Source of the DNA: Mucilaginibacter endophyticus
Lineage (GTDB): Bacteria; Bacteroidota; Bacteroidia; Sphingobacteriales; Sphingobacteriaceae
Assembly (NCBI RefSeq): GCF_003351025.1
Contig: NZ_QPCG01000001.1
Span: 1,061,949-1,125,948 of the forward strand
Length of the DNA stretch: 64,000 nt
Direction: 5' to 3'
Under the pieces are notes generated by a model. The model had not been told where the DNA came from and searched no databases. It saw only the letters and a program-made list of their open reading frames with translations. Shown piece by piece: positions 54,289 to 63,614 of this stretch (position 1 is the stretch's first letter; every line of letters starts with the position of its first letter). Made by a program: the position numbers and the translations under genes.

Positions 54289-57200
54289 TTATTCGCTTCG
54301 TAAGCTTTTTACAGGATTAGCCAACGCCGCCCGTACGGATTGAAAACTAATGGTTATGAAGGCGATGATCAGCGCCATGATTCCGGCCGCGGCAAATATC
54401 CACCAGGTCATTTCGGTATGGAAGGCGAAATCAGCCAACCATTGATGCATTGCCCACGCTGCTATCGGGATTGCTATTATTACCGCAATAAAAACCAGCA
54501 GTATAAAATCTTTCGACAGTTCGAGTACAATTTGCTGTACATTGGCTCCGAGGATCTTGCGCACGCCGATTTCTTTAACACGCTGGGTAATGGTAAATGC
54601 AGACAAGCCGAATAGGCCCAAGCAAGCAATAAATATAGCCACGCAGGAGAATATGGTGAATAAGCTACCCTGCTGCTGTTCGCTCCGGTATAGCTGCCCT
54701 AATTTATCATCCAGAAAAGTAAAGTCAAAAGGAGTTTCGGGCAGATATTTATGCCAGGTTGTTTGCAGGTAGTTCACTGTGTTTTGAATATTAGTGCCGT
54801 TTATCTTTACCGATAGCACATGATAGCCGTTACCAGGCGGCAACCGGAACAAAAGCGGTGTTATTGCCTGGTGCAGCGACTCAAAGTGGAAATCTTTAAC
54901 AATGCCTATGATTTTTCCATTAACATTCCCATAAATCATGTTTTTACCAATGGCATTTTCGGCAGTTTTTAAGCCCAGTGAGCGTACCGCCGACTCGTTA
55001 ATAATAAAGTTGTTGGTATCGGTAGAAAAGGCTGTCGAAAAGTTGCGTCCGGAAGCCATTTTCATACCGTATGTAGGTATAAAACCATAGTCGGTGCTGA
55101 TACATTTCAGGTCGGCATTAATGGGTTTCATTACACCATCAACCAAAACCGCTCCGCCCTGAAAGTCGAGCAGACGTCCCGATGGGATGCGCGATGAGCG
55201 GCCAACCTCTTTTATAGCCGGTTCTTTAAGTAATTCGGTCTTAAAAACATCGTATTGGGCATGCAAGTCTCCGGTGTAACCCAAAGTTAAAACTGCATCC
55301 TTGTTGAAACCCAGATCGGTGTTTTGAATGTATTGCAGCTGACGGTACACCACCGTAGTAGCCACAATGAGGATAATGGAAATTGAAAACTGCAAAACAA
55401 CGAGCACCTTCCGGAACGATACCCCGCCCGAACCTGTTTTTACAATGCCTTTCAAAACCTTCACCGGTAAAAAGGACGACATAAAAATGGCCGGGTAGAT
55501 CCCGCTGATGAGCCCAACTATAAAAGGCAGGGACAAAACAGGGAATAAAATATGCCATTGCAAAAGGCTGTTAAAGGCAAGACTGATGTTTGACAACCGG
55601 TTAATCATAGGTAGTAGCAACGCCGTAGCCGCTACGGCCAGCGCAAGTGCAAACCAGGTGATCAATACCGATTCGCTTAAAAATTGGCCAATGATCTCTT
55701 TTCGCCTTGCGCCGATAACCTTCCGGATACCAATTTCTTTTGCCCGCAATGCCGAACGCGCGGTGGACAGGTTCATGTAGTTAATGCAGGCAATGATTAA
55801 GATAAACAACGCTATTGCCGAAAAGATATATACCCGTTTGATATCACTGTTTTCTTCAAACTCGTCGTCCATGTGCGAGTGCAGGTGTATGTCGATAAGT
55901 TTTTGAAAAGTAAGTTTAGTGCCATCGTGTGTTTTTGTATTTCCGGCTGTGCCTCCAAGGTGCACGTAGCGATCCAGAAAATCGGGTAACTGACTTTCAA
56001 TTTTGTCGGTATTATAATCTTTTGGAAAAAGCAGGTAGGTAAAAAAGGCATTGCCCCCAAAATCATTCGCAAGGGCTTCCGTACCATAAATTGCGGGATC
56101 TTTTAAGGTACTAAATGACATCAGCAGGTCGGGGTGCATGTGCGAGTTGGCGGGAAAAGCCTTAACTACACCGGTAACTTTAAATTCGTGTTTAATTTTA
56201 CCCAAGAAAACGTTATCCAGAAACAGGCTTTTGCCAATCGGGTCGGCATTGCCGAAATACTTCCTGGCCATGGCCTCGCTCAGCATGATGCTGTAAGGTT
56301 CTTTCAATGCGTCACTCTGTGAGCCTTCAACCACAGGTATGGTAAAAAAGTCGAAGAAGTTCTCTTCTGCAAATACGCTGTTCTGTTCGTTAAAGAGCTT
56401 ATCCTTGTAATGAAAGGACGTGGTGCGAATGGGCAGCACACGTGTGAATTTTTTGATATCAGGAAATGCATGCTGCAACAAAGGACCAAACGGTGGGGCA
56501 ATTGAGCTTAAGTGCAAGCTTTCCACATTTTTACTGGAATAAAAAGTACGCGTCACCCTGCGGATATCTTTCGCGTTGGTATTAAATTTATCGTAGCTGG
56601 TTTCGTTTATGATGTAGCTTAAAATGAGCAGGCAACAAGTTAAGCCAACTGTAAGGCCGAATATGTTAATAAAAGAGATAAACGGCTGTCTTTTTACATT
56701 CCGAAACGCGATGGTTAGATAGTTTTTAATCATGTTCAAATGATTTTCAAGGTTAATAATTGAGTTCGGGGGATTTTCCGAACGCAATATTACCTGCCCC
56801 GTCTGCGACTGAAGTCCCAACTTATCAATTGGCACCTTTTTCTTAAGGCCGTTCTTGTATTCTAAAGGTGTTTTTCCGGTTATTTCCCGGAAAACACGAT
56901 TAAAGGTTGTTTTGGAATTAAAGCCTGATTCGTAAGCTATTCCCAATAAGGTGAGATTGTCATGAGCCGGATCCTGCATTCTTCGTGTGATTTCACGAAC
57001 CCGGAATTCATTGATAAAATCGCTGAAGTTTTTTTTCAACCCAAGGTTAATAATCCTGGAAAGGTCATGCGGATGCATTGCCAATTTTACGGCAAGTGTA
57101 GCCAGTGTCAGTTCGGCATCTTCGTAAAAGCGGCCTGCTGCCACAGCTTCCTTTAGCCTTCGCCCTTTTTCACGGGCATCTAAAGCCTCACTGTCTGGCA

Positions 57201-57783
57201 TAGTTAGCCGGATATCACTATCAGGGTTCATTATCCTTTCCGCGGCCAACACAATGAGTGTAAAGGCTATTGCAAAACTGAAGACATTATTAACAAGCGA
57301 TAGCAGACAGAGTAATCCGAGCAATAGCAACGTGTGATTTAACCGCCGGAAAGCAAAACGGGGCCTGTCCATCAATACCGGGCGCAGCTTATCGTAAAAA
57401 TCCTGTATCAACCGGCGCGACAGATACAGATAAATGATGACCGAAATGAAAACCGGCCAGGATGGTATCCAGTATCCTATAAGCAGGGGGCAAAAATGGA
57501 GTACGTTTTTCCGGTGAAAATGTTGGGTGGGGCATGTGAGTTGCCGCACGTAAAAATATAATAAAGGTCCCAACGCCGACAGAAAAAGCGGCGTAAGCCC
57601 GGCGGCCTTTAGTACCATCACAACTAAAGCCAGGCTTAAAAACAGGTTTGCTGCTTTCGCCGGCCTTTTTGCGAACCCTAAAAGCAGCGCAAGCGTTATC
57701 CCGGTGAATAGTATTCCAAGGGAGGCCAGGTCATACAGGCGGATATGAAAAAAATAGGGGTTCAAATGCCTTAATCTCGTCAA
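54289..57783 (-). CDS. AraC-type membrane regulator fused to an FtsX/MacB-type permease
   Basis: 1164 aa in one frame. Residues 1-185 hold about five or six membrane helices. Residues 215-312 are an AraC helix-turn-helix domain (LTLATLAVKLAMHPHDLSRI, then LGIAYESGFNSKTTFNRVF and GKTPLEYKN). A linker follows, and from Met351 (MIKNYLTIAFRNVKRQPF) a complete 814-aa permease with a MacB periplasmic domain (about 400-600), an FtsX domain (near 630-750), a second MacB/FtsX unit and final helices (LFGLSAFTITQRVKEIGVRK). No ATPase gene is near. The start is TTG, with a TGA codon directly upstream. The linker codons just before Met351 look like a former spacer. Unusual: DNA-binding regulator and transporter in one chain. 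Confidence 0.85.
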   Translation of the reverse strand: MTRLRHLNPYFFHIRLYDLASLGILFTGITLALLLGFAKRPAKAANLFLSLALVVMVLKAAGLTPLFLSALGPLLYFYVRQLTCPTQHFHRKNVLHFCPLLIGYWIPSWPVFISVIIYLYLSRRLIQDFYDKLRPVLMDRPRFAFRRLNHTLLLLGLLCLLSLVNNVFSFAIAFTLIVLAAERIMNPDSDIRLTMPDSEALDAREKGRRLKEAVAAGRFYEDAELTLATLAVKLAMHPHDLSRIINLGLKKNFSDFINEFRVREITRRMQDPAHDNLTLLGIAYESGFNSKTTFNRVFREITGKTPLEYKNGLKKKVPIDKLGLQSQTGQVILRSENPPNSIINLENHLNMIKNYLTIAFRNVKRQPFISFINIFGLTVGLTCCLLILSYIINETSYDKFNTNAKDIRRVTRTFYSSKNVESLHLSSIAPPFGPLLQHAFPDIKKFTRVLPIRTTSFHYKDKLFNEQNSVFAEENFFDFFTIPVVEGSQSDALKEPYSIMLSEAMARKYFGNADPIGKSLFLDNVFLGKIKHEFKVTGVVKAFPANSHMHPDLLMSFSTLKDPAIYGTEALANDFGGNAFFTYLLFPKDYNTDKIESQLPDFLDRYVHLGGTAGNTKTHDGTKLTFQKLIDIHLHSHMDDEFEENSDIKRVYIFSAIALFILIIACINYMNLSTARSALRAKEIGIRKVIGARRKEIIGQFLSESVLITWFALALAVAATALLLPMINRLSNISLAFNSLLQWHILFPVLSLPFIVGLISGIYPAIFMSSFLPVKVLKGIVKTGSGGVSFRKVLVVLQFSISIILIVATTVVYRQLQYIQNTDLGFNKDAVLTLGYTGDLHAQYDVFKTELLKEPAIKEVGRSSRIPSGRLLDFQGGAVLVDGVMKPINADLKCISTDYGFIPTYGMKMASGRNFSTAFSTDTNNFIINESAVRSLGLKTAENAIGKNMIYGNVNGKIIGIVKDFHFESLHQAITPLLFRLPPGNGYHVLSVKINGTNIQNTVNYLQTTWHKYLPETPFDFTFLDDKLGQLYRSEQQQGSLFTIFSCVAIFIACLGLFGLSAFTITQRVKEIGVRKILGANVQQIVLELSKDFILLVFIAVIIAIPIAAWAMHQWLADFAFHTEMTWWIFAAAGIMALIIAFITISFQSVRAALANPVKSLRSE

Positions 57784-57799
57784 TCATTGTTCCAATCTA

Positions 57800-57822
57800 T
57801 TAATTGATTTATTATCAATTAA
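57800..57822. promoter_or_regulatory. perfect 9-bp inverted repeat before the AraC-FtsX gene
   Basis: TTAATTGAT and ATCAATTAA are separated by 5 bp, 16 bp upstream of the TTG start. A symmetric A/T-rich site in this position could be a regulator operator, possibly for the fused protein itself or another factor. Confidence 0.4.
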
Positions 57823-57855
57823 ATGCGATGTGATTGAGGGGGGGTATATGTAACA

Positions 57856-57881
57856 AAAGCGAACATGGTGGTGTTCGCTTT
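57856..57881 (-). terminator. second hairpin terminator of the lipoprotein operon
   Basis: A perfect 10-bp stem (AAAGCGAACA / TGTTCGCTTT) with a 6-nt loop lies 36 bp beyond the stop codon of the discoidin-type lipoprotein gene. On the minus strand it is followed by a short TTTT, so it is weaker than the first hairpin. Confidence 0.5.
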
Positions 57882-57900
57882 CGATTTGCATATAACGCAG

Positions 57901-57937
57901 TTAATAAAAAGCAGCCCTTAGGGCTGCTTTTTATTAA
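57901..57937 (-). terminator. terminator whose loop is the stop codon of the discoidin lipoprotein gene
   Basis: A perfect 17-bp stem (TTAATAAAAAGCAGCCC / GGGCTGCTTTTTATTAA) with a 3-nt loop. On the minus strand the loop is the TAA stop and the first arm encodes the last six residues (VNKKQP) of the upstream protein. The T-rich arm makes it a strong terminator. Confidence 0.8.
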
Positions 57938-58745
57938 CTGTCCATTCCGCCATCTGGAAATCACGGCTGCCATTATTGGTTTTAATGGTTATCCTGTAAA
58001 ATTTATAAGCTACATTATTGTTAAAGTGATATATGATCCGCTGAAAGCGATTGGCAAAAACTTCGTTGTTTTTGCTGTGCAGGTTTATCCAGCGTATACC
58101 ATCCTCCGAGCCCTGCAGGATCCACCCTTTAGGGTCACGATCGGGAGAGTCATTTGCCGATGTCATGGTATAGGCTCCTGCAACAACAGGGGTTTTAAGC
58201 TCATATTTCATCACCAGATCGCCGGAGAAGCCCGATTGGAAAAACTTGGTATTCGGGTCGCCGTCAACCACTTTTAACGAGCCCTCGTTTGAATTTGGGC
58301 CGCCACCATTATCGCGCGATACGGTAAATGTGCCACCTATGGTAGCAAAATAATTTTCACCAACCTTGGTACGGTCAAAATTAGGGTCGGCAACATTCAG
58401 TATTATTTCCCGGGCAGCCGAGTATCCCTGTGAGTTTCTGGCCGTTAATGTTACGTGATATAAGCCGTCAAAAGCATACCTGTGCTTAGGCGCTTTCTCT
58501 GCCGATGTGCTGTCGTCGCCAAACTGCCACAGGATATCTTTGTAATTAACGGCCGTGCTGGTGAACTGATAACTTAAAAAGTCAACACTATCTGTACGTA
58601 CGGCTGTAAAACCCACAATAGGTTTGGGCTCATCAGGTTCAGGTTGTGGCGCAGGCTTATCTTTTTTACATCCGGCAAACAACAGGGCTGCTGTTGAAAA
58701 TACCGATATGATATGCAATATTTTTTTCATGTCCTTAATTTTCAT
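57918..58745 (-). CDS. surface lipoprotein with PKD and discoidin (F5/8 type C)-like domains
   Basis: 275 aa. Lipobox FAGC (Cys near residue 26), then an acidic Pro-rich linker, a PKD domain (about 45-115: WQFGDDSTSAEKAPKHRYA, YHVTLTARNS) and a C-terminal galactose-binding-like domain (about 130-270: SLKVVDGDPNTKFFQ; GWILQGSEDGIRWINLHSK; YKFYRITIKTNNGS). It likely binds carbohydrate at the cell surface together with the proteins encoded upstream. ATG at 58745 or the internal ATG at 58730 both give a full signal peptide. Last gene of its operon. Confidence 0.88.
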   Translation of the reverse strand: MKIKDMKKILHIISVFSTAALLFAGCKKDKPAPQPEPDEPKPIVGFTAVRTDSVDFLSYQFTSTAVNYKDILWQFGDDSTSAEKAPKHRYAFDGLYHVTLTARNSQGYSAAREIILNVADPNFDRTKVGENYFATIGGTFTVSRDNGGGPNSNEGSLKVVDGDPNTKFFQSGFSGDLVMKYELKTPVVAGAYTMTSANDSPDRDPKGWILQGSEDGIRWINLHSKNNEVFANRFQRIIYHFNNNVAYKFYRITIKTNNGSRDFQMAEWTVNKKQP

Positions 58746-58765
58746 TGATCAATTAGCATAAAGGC

Positions 58766-60205
58766 TTAAGGGGCTGGGAATAATTGGCTTTGAGGCACTA
58801 TCCTTCTGCCATTGATGCCGGCCGATGGTACTTCAAAAGTCAAACGGGCACGCTGGCCACCCACGTTTTCACGATGATCGGCTTCTATTTTATAGCGTTT
58901 ACCGCGTTCTAAGAATATTTTGGCAGTGCGGCTGTCTTTATCCCATTCGGTAGTGAAATCATTAATAATGGGTTTGCCGTCGATATATAGCCTTGATCCG
59001 TCGTCCCATTCATTTTGCCAGAACACGTATTCACCCCGAACGGGCGCAAGAAATTCGCCGGTCCACCTGGTTGAGAAATTATCATGACTGATACTTGGTA
59101 TTGCAGCTTGCCAAACCCCGTCGTTAGGCCAATCAATAGTGGGTTCTATTTGTACAAGATCAGGCTTTCTGCCATCAAAATCAAGCTGTTGATTATTCGA
59201 AAAGTATTCCGCCTTTAAACCTGTACCGTTGCCTGTGATGTATGAATTATTGTCGAGATTAACCTCTGGCTGAACCAAAACAATCATTTTGCTGTTTGTT
59301 GGATGCAGGATGTGTTTTGACGGATTAACCAAACTCACCACAAAGCCAAAACGTTTATTAGCGGCTATGTTGGCATCAAAAACAGGCCATCCTATTGATA
59401 AGCGTATCACCGCCGTGCTGGCGTTAGAGTTTACCCTGATCAATGTATCAATGTTATACTGATCGGGCTTGAGCGCGATAGTGTTATCAGGCAGCACTTT
59501 TTTACTTACCAGATCGGCAATGGTATCCATATTCAGTTTCACATTAACATTAAATGCACCTGCCGGCACGCCTGCCAGGTTTATAGTTAACGGAATGGTG
59601 ATACCTGCCGGCGATGTGGTATAGTTTTTTTGATAATCAACATTCAAGATACCTCCGCCGTTTAAAAGCGAAACGTAATGAATATCGCTTTCTTTAATAA
59701 GTGTTTTGGTATCAAGCACTACGAGGATATTTGATTGTGATCCTTTAATCTGGTTGCCCTTGCCCGGATCGGTAAGCTTAAATGCAAAAGCGACATTTTT
59801 ACCATAATTGGCTTCAATGGCCGATAACCTGACACTGGCAACCGAGGATGCGGTATCTGCCCCGAATGCTACATTGATCACGCCGTCGTAATCAATTGCA
59901 CCGGCAGGTAGCATTACCGTATTTTTAAGCGTACCGTTGGCTATCAGTTTGGAAACGGTATCATTATTAAACGTTATACCTACCTGGAACGCCTTAGTTG
60001 CGGGGCCCGATAAGGATATTTTAAATGGTACTTTAACTATTTCGTTACCGGCAACTATACCATTGGCGTCGGTTCCAGCGCCGGAAACATTCCTGTCGGT
60101 GTTTTGAATTGCTTTAAGCTCATCAAGATTATTTTGCCTGCAGGCTCCCGCTATCAGAACAATTAATCCGATAAACAAAACATATCTGTATTTTTTCATC
60201 ATCAA
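58766..60205 (-). CDS. DUF1735-type surface lipoprotein with C-terminal PA14 domain
   Basis: 479 aa. Lipobox IAGAC (Cys near residue 22). Two related DUF1735-like Ig domains follow (about 55-165: VPFKISLSGPATKAFQVG; about 190-310: IPLTINLAGVPAGAFNVN). Residues 325-470 form a PA14 domain (GLKAEYFSNNQQLDF; FLAPVRGEYVFWQNEWDDGS; LYIDGKPI). PA14 and DUF1735 modules bind glycans in SusCD-linked surface complexes. It is 20 bp upstream of the discoidin gene and 26 bp after the DUF4983 gene. No catalytic domain is present. Confidence 0.88.
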   Translation of the reverse strand: MMMKKYRYVLFIGLIVLIAGACRQNNLDELKAIQNTDRNVSGAGTDANGIVAGNEIVKVPFKISLSGPATKAFQVGITFNNDTVSKLIANGTLKNTVMLPAGAIDYDGVINVAFGADTASSVASVRLSAIEANYGKNVAFAFKLTDPGKGNQIKGSQSNILVVLDTKTLIKESDIHYVSLLNGGGILNVDYQKNYTTSPAGITIPLTINLAGVPAGAFNVNVKLNMDTIADLVSKKVLPDNTIALKPDQYNIDTLIRVNSNASTAVIRLSIGWPVFDANIAANKRFGFVVSLVNPSKHILHPTNSKMIVLVQPEVNLDNNSYITGNGTGLKAEYFSNNQQLDFDGRKPDLVQIEPTIDWPNDGVWQAAIPSISHDNFSTRWTGEFLAPVRGEYVFWQNEWDDGSRLYIDGKPIINDFTTEWDKDSRTAKIFLERGKRYKIEADHRENVGGQRARLTFEVPSAGINGRRIVPQSQLFPAP

Positions 60206-60231
60206 ATAATTTAGTTTGTAATGGTTAACTT

Positions 60232-61932
60232 TTACTGATCAAGCCAAACGCGGCCATCAAGCCCCCAGGCCTGCCTATTAGGTATCCTGAACCAGTTGAT
60301 TATTTGTGCAGGGATATCTGCCGTTTGCGGAACAAACTGGGCAAGCGCCCCTGCCGGCGGCGGGCATATCAGATCATTAAAATCTTCCCATTGATAATTG
60401 CCTTTTAATTGAAAGTCGCGGGCCTGCGGACCTATATCCCTGATCTTGTCACCCTGGCCATCCGTACCCGGCCAATAGGCCGCCAGAAAAGTATAATAGG
60501 GGTGGCCTTCGCTGATGGATGTTTCGCAGGCATAATTTCCGATCACGGCATCGGGCACGTCAATCTTGAAAAACCTGATATCAGTTATATACACGTCGGG
60601 GGTACCATGCCCCTGGCCGTTTAAATACCCCAATTTTAACGGGCTGTGGTTGCTAAAACTTCCCGACTCGGTTACGTCCAGTTCATTATTGAAAACCCCG
60701 TCGGTATAGGTCCTGATATATCGCCTGCCTGCACGTATTTCGCACTTAACAGATAGGTTTTGCCATCTGCCTTTTTGCAGATCGGCGCCACGACATTGAT
60801 GGTAATCACCATCCTTGGTACCACGATATTCAAAATACCAGTAAGCATCTTCCAGGTAAATTACCCAGCCAACGCCCGGGTGGCCTGATGACCATTCCTG
60901 CCTTTTGCCCAAGATACTTGGCCAGAAGAATTTATCCTCATTCTTTTTAACTTTCAGCTCAATAGTGAATTTGGTAGTGTCATCAAGGTTAAAAATATCG
61001 GCCGTATCAATTTCGGCCCGGATCCCGGTGTCCCTTAAACGCACTGTTCGCCCCAGATACCTGTTGCCGGTAAACGGTTTACCTATTATCCTTTGTTTAT
61101 ATTTAGGATTGTAATAAATGGTAAACGTGTTAACAGCCGTGTTGCTGAAAACAGTATTGTCGTCCTGGTTAGCCGGAATAGCAAACTTTCCGCCGCCGCT
61201 TGATGCAATTACTACCAACCAATCTTCATTGGCGTAATTTTTCCTTTTTTTCAGGGCATCAATCATCTCACCTACATAGCCATCAAACTTTTCAATAGAG
61301 GCTTTATACTGCGATGATGAGTTGTCAAATCCATATTTGGCGCCGGCTTCTTTGATATCATTAAAATGGCCAAGTATTAATTGCGCTGTATCGGTATTCA
61401 GGCTATTAACTACGGCAGTTTTGATTTGCTCGTCGGTGTCAAATTGCTGGCTTATGGCAGCACCCTGGGTTAACTTGTTTTTAAAAATAACCGAAGAAGA
61501 AAAGGAAACAATTTTGGCATTCGGCTTTTCTTCCTTTATCCTTTCAAAAAACACAGGATAAGTTGCCAGGTTGTTTCCGGCAAAATCATCTGATAGGATC
61601 TTGTGTTTTTCTTTCTTTACACCGGTTAGCATATTGGCCCAATTGCTTACATCCCGTGTCGAATCCGGATCGCTCAATGCTACCCAGCTATAAATGGAAT
61701 AGGGGAGTAGTGCTTTAATATTGGGAACATTGGCGCTGTTTACCGATGAGCCCCTTGCCCCGTCAACAATCAGGTACAACACCTTGCGTTCGCCGGACGT
61801 TGCTTTGGCTGTATCTGTATAGTTTTTATCGGGGAGGGTACGTACAAAATCCTTGTTGCATGATATGGTTGCAACAGCCAATGCACAAATAATTGAAAAA
61901 ATGATTCCTTTATATTTTTTCCTGTTCTGCAT
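60232..61932 (-). CDS. DUF4983-type lipoprotein: phosphatase-like domain plus LamG-like domain
   Basis: 566 aa. Lipobox near Cys25 (ATISC). Residues 50-290 resemble the alkaline phosphatase/phosphodiesterase superfamily (VLYLIVDGAR with Asp57; SNWANMLTGVKKEKHKI). However, the usual metal motif TSDHGG is IASSGGG (residues 242-248) and the usual D-x-x-G-H motif is KEAGA, so at least three metal ligands are lost and the domain is probably inactive. Residues 320-475 form a LamG/concanavalin-like domain (FTIELKVKKNEDKFFWPSIL; LKLGYLNGQGHGTPDVYITD). It is likely a surface glycan-binding protein of the operon. Confidence 0.85.
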   Translation of the reverse strand: MQNRKKYKGIIFSIICALAVATISCNKDFVRTLPDKNYTDTAKATSGERKVLYLIVDGARGSSVNSANVPNIKALLPYSIYSWVALSDPDSTRDVSNWANMLTGVKKEKHKILSDDFAGNNLATYPVFFERIKEEKPNAKIVSFSSSVIFKNKLTQGAAISQQFDTDEQIKTAVVNSLNTDTAQLILGHFNDIKEAGAKYGFDNSSSQYKASIEKFDGYVGEMIDALKKRKNYANEDWLVVIASSGGGKFAIPANQDDNTVFSNTAVNTFTIYYNPKYKQRIIGKPFTGNRYLGRTVRLRDTGIRAEIDTADIFNLDDTTKFTIELKVKKNEDKFFWPSILGKRQEWSSGHPGVGWVIYLEDAYWYFEYRGTKDGDYHQCRGADLQKGRWQNLSVKCEIRAGRRYIRTYTDGVFNNELDVTESGSFSNHSPLKLGYLNGQGHGTPDVYITDIRFFKIDVPDAVIGNYACETSISEGHPYYTFLAAYWPGTDGQGDKIRDIGPQARDFQLKGNYQWEDFNDLICPPPAGALAQFVPQTADIPAQIINWFRIPNRQAWGLDGRVWLDQ

Positions 61933-61962
61933 TTCCTTATAGATTATAGGTTCTCATAAAAT

Positions 61963-63573
61963 TTATTCGATGGTTACACGTATGATATTGTTAACCGGGG
62001 TATTATCAAAGCGATATATGCTACCGATTAGCAATAACGCCCGTTTACCATCAGTGGATTTTGTTTCAATGATATCAGACAAGCTACCTGAGAATGGGCC
62101 GGTAGTGTTATAATTTCCGGCAAGTTCACCTTTGGTATTCAACACCATAAAGCCATTACGGGTAACATTGTTATATTTTTTAAAGCTGCCGCTAACCACT
62201 ATCAATCCATCGTTGAGCTGGCGGGCAAAACCGGGGTAACCTCCTTCAAATGTTTTAGCCACAAAGCTTTGGTCAAGAGATCCATCTAGGTTAACCAGCG
62301 CCATGCTGATGGCCGGTTTGCCATCGTATGTTCTGAATATGCCTGTTATCAGGTATTTTTTGGTTACAGGATTGTATGTTAGCGATGAGATACTATTATC
62401 TGTACCGGCTCCGGTTTTAAATGAGTCGTCGATGTTTCCATTTGCATTTAAGCGAACCAAGCGTCCTGCGGGTGCTTGATCAAACGTGGTAAAGCTTCCA
62501 AATAACACCAGTTTTTCCAGCTGATCGGCGTCGGTATGCATGTAGGAGTCAACCGGGCCATTTGCCGAAGGCAGACCTTTATTTGTTGCTATATTAAACC
62601 GATAGGTTTTGTCCAGCGAACCATCCAGGTTAAAGCGAGCAATTTGGCGTATCTCCGTACTATCAAGGATCACCGTATCGCGAGTGAAATCATGATTATG
62701 CTCGGTATAAACCCGGTTTACATAGTATCTGAAGCTGCCGGTTGCCAGTATTTTGTTTTGATGCTTATATATCTTAGATATGTACTCATTGGTACCGCCG
62801 TTAAACTTTGGAAAGTATTTGGTTGTATCTGTCTGCGACGGACGCCTGTAGGTTTTTACGCCGATAGTATCAATGCTACCATCAACATTTAAAGTGGTAA
62901 TATTGCTGATGTTTTCTGTACGCTGGTTGTAGCCGCTAAAGCCCCCTGCGATAACATATTTTCCGCCAAGTTCTATCACCCTTGATAATGATCCGTTTGC
63001 TGCTTTACCAGTCCGGAAAGTACGATCAAACTCACCATCAGCTGATGTTCTTACAATGCGGTTAAGAGGGGTGATAATACCTTTATTATCGTAATTGGTA
63101 AACCAACCCAATACCAGGTTCCTGCCGTCAGCAAGAGGATATACCTGGTTTACAGTGCCGTTTGCGCCGGCTGTGGCCCTGAAAGAAGGATCAATATTAA
63201 TTAATCCGGATACCTTAAATAGTGGCCCCAGTACTAACTGATCATCAATAGCAATTGATGTAATACCGGTACTGCCAAACGGGGGCACCTTTACTTTAAT
63301 GGTTGATTCTGTTACTTCGGTAACCTGACCGGGTTCGCCGTTAAACATGAACTTTATTTTGTCTTTGTAGGGGACCAGGCCTGTAGCTTTGAATGTTACC
63401 TCTGTCCCCACCGTTCCAACTGCCGGCGCAGGTACAGCGTCGGGGCTGAGGGTAACACCCAATGGTGGTTTTCCGTCCCCATATGGGTCGGAATAAACTG
63501 TTTTATCCTTTTTGCAAGCCGCTATGGTGAGTGCCAGCAGGACAAACATCATGATATGGTTAAATCTTCTCAT
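61963..63573 (-). CDS. DUF5008-type lipoprotein: IPT/TIG domain plus delta-60 repeat propeller
   Basis: 536 aa. The ATG at 63573 starts a lipoprotein signal (MRRFNHIMMFVLLALTIAAC), preferred over a TTG 6 bp upstream. Residues 40-130 form an IPT/TIG-like Ig domain (VGTVGTEVTFKATGLVPYKD; TIKVKVPPFGSTGI). From about 140 there are repeated blades of the delta-60 type (GSLDKTYRF, NIDDSFKTG, GSLDQSFVA, each after a LVLFGSF or YLITGIF strand), giving a beta-propeller. It probably works as a surface-exposed binding protein with the SusCD-type system expected upstream. It is 30 bp upstream of the DUF4983 gene. Confidence 0.87.
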   Translation of the reverse strand: MRRFNHIMMFVLLALTIAACKKDKTVYSDPYGDGKPPLGVTLSPDAVPAPAVGTVGTEVTFKATGLVPYKDKIKFMFNGEPGQVTEVTESTIKVKVPPFGSTGITSIAIDDQLVLGPLFKVSGLINIDPSFRATAGANGTVNQVYPLADGRNLVLGWFTNYDNKGIITPLNRIVRTSADGEFDRTFRTGKAANGSLSRVIELGGKYVIAGGFSGYNQRTENISNITTLNVDGSIDTIGVKTYRRPSQTDTTKYFPKFNGGTNEYISKIYKHQNKILATGSFRYYVNRVYTEHNHDFTRDTVILDSTEIRQIARFNLDGSLDKTYRFNIATNKGLPSANGPVDSYMHTDADQLEKLVLFGSFTTFDQAPAGRLVRLNANGNIDDSFKTGAGTDNSISSLTYNPVTKKYLITGIFRTYDGKPAISMALVNLDGSLDQSFVAKTFEGGYPGFARQLNDGLIVVSGSFKKYNNVTRNGFMVLNTKGELAGNYNTTGPFSGSLSDIIETKSTDGKRALLLIGSIYRFDNTPVNNIIRVTIE

Positions 63574-63614
63574 ATTCAATTTATTATCATTGAAAGAATG
63601 TCGTTAATAATGTT

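Noticed and set aside
57834..58277. 147-codon open frame on the plus strand
   Set aside because: Runs through two terminator hairpins and antisense to the discoidin lipoprotein gene.
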